From the NCBI GenBank assembly GCA_021769885.1, contig JAETSA010000010.1:52336-116335 (forward strand): DNA of 64,000 nucleotides. The letters run 5' to 3'. Source of the DNA: Bacillota bacterium (lineage in GTDB: Bacteria > Bacillota > Clostridia > Oscillospirales > Acutalibacteraceae). Below, in pieces: positions 57,786 to 64,000 of the stretch (its first letter is position 1; each line of letters starts with the position of its first letter). A model generated the notes under the pieces. The model worked only from the letters and a program-made list of their open reading frames with translations, was not told where the DNA came from and ran no database searches. The position numbers were made by a program, and so were the translations under genes.

Positions 57786-57826
57786 CCGCACGCCTGTTAT
57801 ATGGATGTGCGGTTATTATTTTTTTG
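57782..57826 (+). terminator. Terminator of the XRE gene
   Basis: AATAACCGCAC pairs with GTGCGGTTATT and is followed by ATTTTTTTG. The stem begins within the stop codon. Confidence 0.85.
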
Positions 57827-57844
57827 TTATCCTAATTGGATAGA

Positions 57845-58475
57845 TGCGTAGGGAATAACCTTAAGTGTCGTTCCGAAAAATCAGAATACGCTGACATAGG
57901 GGCACAAGCCTCGTAGGGGCACGCATTGCGCGCCCGAGCGAATTTGAAAATCCGGCAATGTAAATTCGATTCGAAAATTGTAGGGGACGCTGCCTTCAGC
58001 GTCCCGCGGGCGAACGAAGTTCGCCCCTACGGGGTGCGTTGGCTTTATACCTCGTAGGGACAGCCGGGTACGCCGCCCGCATTTTTTGCACACGGGGCGT
58101 CGGGGACGCCGCCCCCTACAAATTTGAAAATCAAATTTACGTTGTGCAGAATTCGCGGAACGCGTCATCGGTCGTTCCCTACAATTTGTTTTCGCGAATT
58201 TGCAAGATTGCTCGGGCGGATGAGGGCATCCGCCCCTACAGGGTTACACATCACCATTGGGTTGGTGCAAAATCGAACTGTGCGCGGGCGATTCGTGAAT
58301 CGCCCCTACGGGGTGCGTTGGCTTTATACCTCGTAGGGACAGCTGGGTACGCTGTCCGCATTTTTTTGCACACGGGGCGTCGGGGACGCCGCCCCCTACA
58401 AATTTGAAAATCAAATTTACGTTGTGCAGAATTCGCGGAACGACACAGAGGTCGTTCCCTACAATTTGTTCTTGC
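57845..58475. repeat. Intergenic hairpin-repeat cluster 10
   Basis: About 630 bp of modules with arms such as CGAACGAAGTTCG, GGATGAGGGCATCC and CGATTCGTGAATCG, plus GGCGTCGGGGACGCC. It contains a direct duplication of about 170 bp (58021-58190 and 58300-58470). Frames of 70-120 codons cross it but follow the duplication and lack start signals. Confidence 0.85.
58300..58470. repeat. Second copy of a ~170-bp direct duplication
   Basis: Matches 58021-58190 over its full length, with a few substitutions and one added T. Differences are concentrated in the hairpin arms: CAGCCGGGTACGCCG has become CAGCTGGGTACGCTG, and CGCGTCATCGGTCG has become CGACACAGAGGTCG. Confidence 0.85.
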
Positions 58476-58490
58476 AACTTTTTACAAACA

Positions 58491-58522
58491 AAAACGGACA
58501 GCGTGACACTGTCCGTTTTTTG
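58491..58522 (-). terminator. Terminator of the hnd operon
   Basis: AAAAACGGACAG pairs with CTGTCCGTTTTT, with T-runs on both strands. It lies 58 bp past the hydrogenase stop. Confidence 0.85.
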
Positions 58523-58580
58523 CTTATCATTTTTAACCTGCTGTTCAGCGGGTTATTGCGGTTGCGTTCTGCGAAAGAAA

Positions 58581-60323
58581 TTATTCGTATTTCTTTCTTG
58601 CAACGTAAGAGGTGTGCAGGATTTCGTGTGCCTTATGGCTGCCGGGTTCGCCGAGGAACTCCGCATACAGCTGCTTGATGGCGGCGTTTTCGTGCGATTT
58701 GCGTTTCGCATTATCCGCGTCGGAACGGTAGAGTGCTTCGGCACGTCTTGCCTTCAAATCGACGAAGTTGCGCACCACGGCGTGCTGAATCGGCTGACCG
58801 CCGCCGTTGATGCAGCCGCCGGGGCAGCCCATAATTTCGATGAACTGATAATCGGCAGTGCCATCCTTGATTTTGTCAAGCAAAACTTTGGCATTCTTTG
58901 TGCCGCTGGCAACAGCTACCTTGACGGTTGTTCCTGCAACGTCATATGCGGCTTCCTTGATATTTTCCATACCGCGAACTTCTGTGAAGTCTACGCTCGG
59001 CAGGGTTTCTCCTGTCAGGGTTTCGACTGCGGTACGCAGTGCCGCTTCCATAACGCCGCCGGTTGCGCCGAAGATGGTTGCCGCGCCGGTGGATTCACCG
59101 AACGGTACATCAAATTCTTCGTCAGGCAAATGCTTGAAGAAAATGCCCGCGCTCTCAATCATACGCGCAAGCTCACGCGTGGTGATGGCGATGTCCACAT
59201 CCGGGTAGCCCGATGCCGCCTGGTCGGGACGCTTGGTCTCAAATTTTTTCGCGGTGCAGGGCATTACGCCGACCACGACCATATCTTTCGGGTCCATACC
59301 GAGCTTCTGCGCATAATAGGTTTTCATGGTTGCGCCGAACATCTGTTGGGGAGATTTGCAGGTGGACAGATGCGGAATCAGCTCGGGATAGTAATGCTCG
59401 CAATATTTAATCCAGCCGGGGGAGCAGGACGTAATCATCGGCAGGACGCCGCCGTTCTGCACGCGGTCTAAGAACTCGTGTGCTTCTTCCATAATGGTAA
59501 GGTCAGCCGCGAAATCGGTATCGAATACCTTGTCGAAGCCGAGTCTGCGCAGAGCCGCAACCATTTTGCCCTCGACATTTGTGCCGATGTGCATTCCGAA
59601 CGCTTCGCCGAGCGTGGCGCGGATGGACGGCGCGGTGTTGACGATGACGAACTTATCGGGATCGTTGATGGCTTCAAGTACCTTGTCGGTATCGTCTTTC
59701 TCGACAATCGCGCCCGTCGGGCAGTTGACAATGCACTGTCCGCAGGAGATGCAGGATACGTTTGCCAAATCCTTGTCAAATGCGGAGCTGATGTGCGTGT
59801 CAAAGCCGCGCGCATTTGCGCCGATGACGGAAATGCCCTGCGCGTCACACGCCGCTACGCAACGGCGGCAAAGAATACATTTGTTGTTGTCACGCACCAT
59901 ATGTGCGGCGGAATCGTCGAAATCATAGTGGATGGTTTCGCCTGCAAATGCGTTCGGATCGTCTACACCGAACTCCTTGCAGAGCTGCTGCAATTCGCAG
60001 GTCCCGCTGCGTACGCAGGAAAGACAGCTTTTGTCGTGTGTGGAGAGAATCAGCTCCAGCGTGGTTTTGCGCGAATGGCGGACACGCTCGGTGTTGGTGA
60101 AAATCTCCATTCCCTCGTTGACGGGATATACGCAGGCGGTCACAAGGCTTCTTGCGCCCTTGACTTCGACCATACAGATACGGCAAGCGCCGATTTCGTT
60201 GATGTCTTTTAAATAGCAAAGGGTCGGAATTTCAATGCCGCCGATGCGGGCAGCCTCCAAAATTGTACTCCCTTTGGGCACGCTCAAAGGCATACCGTTA
60301 ATTTGAATATTCACAGTTTCCAT
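58581..60323 (-). CDS. hndD: [FeFe] hydrogenase catalytic subunit (HndD type)
   Basis: A 580-residue iron-only hydrogenase that interconverts protons and H2, in an electron-bifurcating NAD(P)H/ferredoxin complex. Domains in order: a 2Fe-2S plant-type ferredoxin fold (ECYLKD-like CYLKDINEIGACRIC), a His/Cys 4Fe-4S site (HDKSCLSCVRSGTCELQ), two 4Fe-4S clusters (CILCRRCVAAC, CISCGQCIVNCP), and the H-cluster motifs TSCSPGW, MPCTAKKFE and GCPGGCINGGG, then the small subunit-like tail. The ATG 60323 start has AAGGAG eight bases upstream. It is last in the operon. Confidence 0.95.
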   Translation of the reverse strand: METVNIQINGMPLSVPKGSTILEAARIGGIEIPTLCYLKDINEIGACRICMVEVKGARSLVTACVYPVNEGMEIFTNTERVRHSRKTTLELILSTHDKSCLSCVRSGTCELQQLCKEFGVDDPNAFAGETIHYDFDDSAAHMVRDNNKCILCRRCVAACDAQGISVIGANARGFDTHISSAFDKDLANVSCISCGQCIVNCPTGAIVEKDDTDKVLEAINDPDKFVIVNTAPSIRATLGEAFGMHIGTNVEGKMVAALRRLGFDKVFDTDFAADLTIMEEAHEFLDRVQNGGVLPMITSCSPGWIKYCEHYYPELIPHLSTCKSPQQMFGATMKTYYAQKLGMDPKDMVVVGVMPCTAKKFETKRPDQAASGYPDVDIAITTRELARMIESAGIFFKHLPDEEFDVPFGESTGAATIFGATGGVMEAALRTAVETLTGETLPSVDFTEVRGMENIKEAAYDVAGTTVKVAVASGTKNAKVLLDKIKDGTADYQFIEIMGCPGGCINGGGQPIQHAVVRNFVDLKARRAEALYRSDADNAKRKSHENAAIKQLYAEFLGEPGSHKAHEILHTSYVARKKYE

Positions 60324-60335
60324 TGGGCTCACTCC

Positions 60336-62123
60336 TTATTTCTTAACGACTGCACCGAATTTGCAGGTCTCCAAGCAGACGCCGCACTTGATGCACTTAT
60401 CGGTATTGATGGTGTGAACTTCCTTGACCTTGCCTTCGATTGCGCCTGCGGGGCACTTGCGTGCGCACGCGGTACAGCCGCGGCACTTGTCAGCTTCGAT
60501 AGAGTAGGTCATCAGCGCTTTGCAGACGCCTGCGGGACATTTCTTGTCCTGAATATGTGCCACATATTCTTCGCGGAAGAATTTCAGCGTGGCAAGCACG
60601 GGGTTGGGCGCGGTCTGCCCGAGTCCGCAAAGGGAGTTCGCTTTGATGTAGTTGCAAAGATCCTCTAATTTGTCAAGATCTTCCATAGTTGCCTTGCCTG
60701 CGGTGATTTTGTCCAGCATCTCGAGTAAACGCTTTGTACCGACACGGCAGGGGGTGCATTTGCCGCAGGATTCATCGACGGTGAAGTTCAGGAAGAACTT
60801 CGCGATGTCTACCATACAGTTGTCTTCGTCCATAACAATCAGACCGCCCGAACCCATCATACAGCCGATTGCGGTGAGGTTGTCATAGTCAATCGGGGTA
60901 TCCATAAGCGAAGCGGGAATGCATCCGCCGGAAGGACCGCCTGTCTGTGCGGCTTTGAACTTTTTGCCGTTCGGAATGCCGCCGCCGATTTCTTCGATGA
61001 TTTCACGAAGCGTCGTGCCCATCGGGATTTCGACAAGACCTGTGTTCTTGATTTTGCCGCCGAGCGCGAAAACCTTGGTGCCCTTGGATTTTTCCGTACC
61101 CATAGAGGCGAACCAGTCCGCACCCTTCAAAATGATTTGCGGGATATTTGCAAAGGTTTCCACGTTGTTTTCGGTGGTGGGCTTCCGGAACAAACCTTTG
61201 ACTGCCGGATACGGCGGGCGGGGTCTCGGCTCGCCGCGGTTGCCCTCAATCGAGGTCATCAGCGCGGTTTCCTCGCCGCAGACGAATGCGCCGGCACCCA
61301 AACGTACGTGCAAATCAAAGTCGAAGCCGCTGTCAAATATGTTCTTGCCGAGTAAGCCGTATTCGCGTGCCTGCTTGATTGCAATCTTCAAACGCTTTAC
61401 CGCGATGGGATACTCTGCACGGACATACACGTAACCTTCAGTTGCGCCTGTTGCATAGCCGCAAATGGTCATCGCTTCTACGATGCAGTGTGGGTCACCT
61501 TCCAAAACCGAACGATCCATAAATGCACCGGGGTCGCCCTCGTCCGCGTTGCAGACCACGTATTTCTGATCTGCTTCATTTGCCGCAGTAAAGCTCCATT
61601 TCAGACCCGTCGGGAATCCGCCGCCGCCGCGGCCGCGAAGCCCTGAATCTTTGACAATCTGAATAACTTCCGCAGGGGTCAGCTCCTTCAAGCACTTCGC
61701 AAGTGCCATATAGCCGTCGAATGCGATGTATTCCTCGATGTTTTCGGGGTCGATGACGCCGCAGTTGCGCAGTGCAACGCGGTGCTGTTTTTTGTAGAAG
61801 TCGGTTTCCTGCAAGGATTTTACGTCTTCCATTGTGACGGTCTCATCATACAGCAAACGCTTGACAAGACGGCCTTTTAAGAGGTGCTCCTCTACGATTT
61901 CGGGCACATCCTCCACCTTGACCTGGCTGTAGAAGCTGCCCTCGGGATAGACAATCATAATGGGACCTAAGGCGCAAAGACCAAAGCAGCCCGTACGGAC
62001 AACCTTGACTTCCTCTTGCAGTCCCTTTTTCGCGATTTCAGACTCTAATGCGTCAATGATCGCGAGGCTGTTTGAAGAGGTACAACCGGTACCGCCGCAA
62101 ACCAAAACATGGGAACGATACAT
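60336..62123 (-). CDS. hndC: NuoF-like NAD(P)H/flavin subunit (HndC type)
   Basis: A 595-residue flavoprotein that oxidises NAD(P)H and splits electrons in the bifurcating hydrogenase. An N-terminal 2Fe-2S thioredoxin-like domain (about 1-100, CGGTGCTSS and TGCFGLC) is followed by the NuoF core with the FMN/NAD loop GLRGRGGGGFPTGLKW, the 4Fe-4S site ESCGKCTPCRVGTKRL, and a C-terminal 2x4Fe-4S ferredoxin (CRGCTACARKCPAG, CIKCGVCLETCKFG). It lies 12 bp before hndD and 12 bp after hndB. Confidence 0.95.
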   Translation of the reverse strand: MYRSHVLVCGGTGCTSSNSLAIIDALESEIAKKGLQEEVKVVRTGCFGLCALGPIMIVYPEGSFYSQVKVEDVPEIVEEHLLKGRLVKRLLYDETVTMEDVKSLQETDFYKKQHRVALRNCGVIDPENIEEYIAFDGYMALAKCLKELTPAEVIQIVKDSGLRGRGGGGFPTGLKWSFTAANEADQKYVVCNADEGDPGAFMDRSVLEGDPHCIVEAMTICGYATGATEGYVYVRAEYPIAVKRLKIAIKQAREYGLLGKNIFDSGFDFDLHVRLGAGAFVCGEETALMTSIEGNRGEPRPRPPYPAVKGLFRKPTTENNVETFANIPQIILKGADWFASMGTEKSKGTKVFALGGKIKNTGLVEIPMGTTLREIIEEIGGGIPNGKKFKAAQTGGPSGGCIPASLMDTPIDYDNLTAIGCMMGSGGLIVMDEDNCMVDIAKFFLNFTVDESCGKCTPCRVGTKRLLEMLDKITAGKATMEDLDKLEDLCNYIKANSLCGLGQTAPNPVLATLKFFREEYVAHIQDKKCPAGVCKALMTYSIEADKCRGCTACARKCPAGAIEGKVKEVHTINTDKCIKCGVCLETCKFGAVVKK

Positions 62124-62135
62124 TGTTTTTCCTCC

Positions 62136-62510
62136 TTATTTTGTAGCTGCGCCGACTGTGAAATCCACAATCGGGTTGCCGTTTACAATATGGTCGTTCA
62201 CGACCTTTACCGCTTTTTCAGCGGTCATTTTTACATAAGTGACCTTTTCCTTGCCGGGCTCTAAGACCTCGACAATCGGCTCATACTGGCACATACCGAT
62301 ACAGCCGGTCTGCGAAACGGTTACACCCTTTAAGTCACGCTTGGCGATTTCATCGACAAATGCGTTCAAAACAGGGCGCGCACCTGCCGCGATGCCGCAG
62401 GTCGCCATACCGACAACGATACGCGTAGCTTCGTCGCCTGTATCCTCGCGTACGGTCATTTTCTTTTTGGCGTTCTCACGAATCGCCATCAATTCTTCGA
62501 TAGTTTTCAT
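62136..62510 (-). CDS. hndB: Thioredoxin-like 2Fe-2S ferredoxin subunit (HndB type)
   Basis: A 124-residue subunit that relays electrons in the complex. The 2Fe-2S ligands are in GMATCGIAAGA and SQTGCIGMCQYEP. Size and place between hndA and hndC match HndB. Its ATG overlaps the stop of the upstream ATP-binding protein gene as ATGA. Confidence 0.92.
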   Translation of the reverse strand: MKTIEELMAIRENAKKKMTVREDTGDEATRIVVGMATCGIAAGARPVLNAFVDEIAKRDLKGVTVSQTGCIGMCQYEPIVEVLEPGKEKVTYVKMTAEKAVKVVNDHIVNGNPIVDFTVGAATK

Positions 62511-63061
62511 TGGGATACACCTCCGTAAAGAGCTTCAGTATTTTCATTTATAAATGCACGCATCCATTGCACAACTGCGGGCTCCGAAAGCGGTACGCCG
62601 CTCAAAATCTCACGGATTTCCGCAGTATCCAGCACAAAGTCTTTTCCGTCCAATACGCGGCGGTATAAAAACTCGCGGTCGGTATTCATAGAAATCAGCG
62701 TTGTGACGGTCGATGCCATATCGCCGAGCGGTGTGAAATCCACGCTGTCGGTTTTGAATACCGCCTGCACATTCGTGCCGATGCCGACCTTGGAAGAAAT
62801 GGTAAAGCTGCCGCCTGTTTGCTCCGCCGCCATTTTGAAAAGCGGTATACCCATACCGACCTTGCGGGTGGTGCGGGTCGTGTAAAACGGGTCGAGTACG
62901 CTTTTTTGCTGTTCCTCGGTCATACCGCAGCCGTCATCGTAAATCCCGATGGTCAGCGTGTGCGCTGCTGTGTTTTCAAGCACCTCTATGCGAATCAGCG
63001 CCGCGCCTGCGGTAATGGAGTTTTGTGCGATGTCGAGTACGTTTAAAGACAGCTCGCGCAT
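62507..63061 (-). CDS. GHKL ATP-binding protein within the hnd operon
   Basis: A 184-residue protein with a histidine-kinase-like ATPase domain: N box MRELSLNVLDIAQNSITAG, G1 IYDDGCGMTEEQ, and G2 GMGIPLFKMAAEQTGG. It has no sensor, dimerisation or His phosphorylation domain, so it resembles anti-sigma-type kinases. Such genes are regularly found between hndA and hndB in Clostridia, but their role is not established. It is cotranscribed with the hydrogenase genes, with a 4-bp overlap downstream and a 1-bp gap upstream. Confidence 0.85.
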   Translation of the reverse strand: MRELSLNVLDIAQNSITAGAALIRIEVLENTAAHTLTIGIYDDGCGMTEEQQKSVLDPFYTTRTTRKVGMGIPLFKMAAEQTGGSFTISSKVGIGTNVQAVFKTDSVDFTPLGDMASTVTTLISMNTDREFLYRRVLDGKDFVLDTAEIREILSGVPLSEPAVVQWMRAFINENTEALYGGVSQ

Positions 63062-63062
63062 A

Positions 63063-63560
63063 TCAAGCCTTGTATTTTGCGAGAATGTCGGGAACGTCGT
63101 CTTCGGTGATTTTGCCGTAAACCTCATCGCCGACCGTCATAACGGGCGCAAGACCGCACGCGCCGATGCAACGGCAGGCCTCGAGCGAAAAGAGACCGTC
63201 CTCGGTGCATTCACCTGCTGTGATGCCGAGCTCTTTTTCGAGCCGATCGAGAATTTGCTGGGAGCCCTTGACATAGCACGCAGTGCCCAAGCATACGGAT
63301 ATGTTGTTTTCGCCTTTGGGCGAGAGCGAGAACTGCGCATAGAATGTGGATACGCCGTAGACCTTTTCGAGCGGTACATCCATACCCTCGGCAATCATAA
63401 CCTGCACTTCGTAGGGCAGGTAGCCGTAAATCTCCTGCGCTTCCTGCATCACGTGCATCAGCAGGCTCTTGTCGCTCTTGGATTCATCAATCACCGCTTG
63501 CAGCTGTGCCTCTTGCTCGGGCGTGCCGTGAAAGGGGATTGAGCTGATTTTTTTGAGCAT
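63063..63560 (-). CDS. hndA: NuoE-like 2Fe-2S subunit (HndA type)
   Basis: A 165-residue subunit with a helical N-terminus and a thioredoxin-like 2Fe-2S domain. The ligands are CLGTACYVKGS and EACRCIGACGLAP. GVSTFYAQFSLSPKG is the NuoE family signature. The ATG 63560 start has AAGGAGG upstream. It is the first gene of the hnd operon. A TATAAT -10 on the minus strand at 63637-63642 is a likely promoter, but the -35 is weak. Confidence 0.94.
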   Translation of the reverse strand: MLKKISSIPFHGTPEQEAQLQAVIDESKSDKSLLMHVMQEAQEIYGYLPYEVQVMIAEGMDVPLEKVYGVSTFYAQFSLSPKGENNISVCLGTACYVKGSQQILDRLEKELGITAGECTEDGLFSLEACRCIGACGLAPVMTVGDEVYGKITEDDVPDILAKYKA

Positions 63561-63824
63561 TCTGTTTTCCTCCTTGAAAGCGCCTATTTGCTGCACACGG
63601 TGAAACCGCCGCGCGCACCACTGCGCATACAAATATATTATAGCAGAGAGTATGTTAAAAATCTATCATTTTTTACAAAAAACAAATCAGTATTTTGTTA
63701 CTGAATTGTATAATTTTGCATTTTACATCATTTTTAAGGAATTTTCCCGATTTTTTGCCCGCAAAAACGACAAAACTCGCGGGAATTTGCGGAAGTCTAC
63801 GCAAACTGACGGCGATGAACCAAC

Positions 63825-64000
63825 CACGTAGGGGCGAACTGTGTTCGCCCGCGAAGTCTGCTGAAACCTTACGGAACGACACAAAGGTCGTTCCCTACAC
63901 CGTAGGGGCGCTTGCGCGTTGCGCCCGCAAAATTTTGCATAATCCCACGGCGGTGCGCAATCCCCGTAGGGGCGAACTGTGTTCGCCCGCGGACGGACGA
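63825..64000. repeat. Intergenic hairpin-repeat cluster 11, continuing past the window
   Basis: Modules with CGAACTGTGTTCG (twice), GGAACGACACAAAGGTCGTTCC arms (GGAACGAC/GTCGTTCC) and GCGCTTGCGCGTTGCGC, upstream of the hnd operon. It runs off the right edge. Confidence 0.8.

Noticed and set aside
57845..58475. CRISPR-like array
   Set aside because: Unit spacing is irregular, the variable parts are palindromes and not unique spacers, and no cas genes are present.

Overview
The window looks like chromosomal DNA from an uncultured, endospore-forming member of the Clostridia, most like the Oscillospiraceae/Ruminococcaceae. The evidence is a complete spoIIAA-spoIIAB-sigF operon, a LysM/M14 spore-type peptidase, a T-box leader, a dockerin-bearing surface protein, a sortase with its substrates, an HndABCD-type electron-bifurcating [FeFe] hydrogenase, and strong Shine-Dalgarno sites throughout. 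Most genes are moderately GC-rich, but the stretch around 13.83-15.9 kb is clearly AT-rich. There are no phage structural genes, conjugation genes, transposases, CRISPR arrays, rRNAs or tRNAs that I can recognise. The species assignment is inference.

Layout. 0-1.8 kb: a sortase operon on the minus strand (anchored substrate, sortase, partial membrane protein). 1.9-5.6 kb: murA, fba and a degenerate P-loop-like protein. 5.8-8.2 kb: a 40-residue mini-gene, an XRE regulator with paired operators, a DUF6809 protein, and a CD1247-like zinc-ribbon protein. 8.2-10.7 kb: efp, a Xaa-Pro peptidase, yqeG and rpsU. 11.6-13.8 kb: a Fur-family regulator overlapping a metal exporter, then a PAP2 phosphatase. 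14.0-15.8 kb: a compact type II restriction-modification island. 16.0-23.8 kb: prfB, an SGNH hydrolase and a giant Ig-like/dockerin protein. 24.0-29.4 kb: uxuA-uxuB-kdgK-eda (hexuronate to pyruvate plus glyceraldehyde-3-phosphate), then pduL and bioY. 29.4-35.9 kb: a divergent RHH/XRE pair, a PurF-like protein lacking the catalytic cysteine, a methyltransferase, a YhcH-MscS pair, YhhN and Dabb. 35.9-39.3 kb: a T-box leader driving a TrpXYZ-like ABC transporter. 39.6-46.7 kb: GH20 hexosaminidase, yhaM, a DUF2804 protein, prmA, a small membrane protein and hflX. 47.2-51.1 kb: feoAB and the spoIIA operon. 51.2-54.6 kb: a metallophosphoesterase gene broken by a 226-bp insertion, and a second sortase substrate. 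55.0-57.8 kb: cdd, an RHH protein, the LysM-M14 peptidase and an XRE gene behind a triple operator. 58.6-63.6 kb: the hnd hydrogenase operon.

The most unusual content is non-coding. At least eleven intergenic clusters are built from short hairpin modules bounded by GTAGGG and CCCTAC and joined by a recurring linker. The inner arms differ from copy to copy, yet both sides of each stem change together, including in an 85-bp composite module with six copies. Two copies of a MITE-like element with 22-bp terminal inverted repeats lie between a regulatory element and its gene, one in the T-box leader and one between an operator array and its XRE gene. A different hairpin-rich insertion has disrupted the metallophosphoesterase gene, and removing it restores the reading frame. 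These repeats are my main candidates for an undescribed system. No mobilising enzyme for them is visible here.
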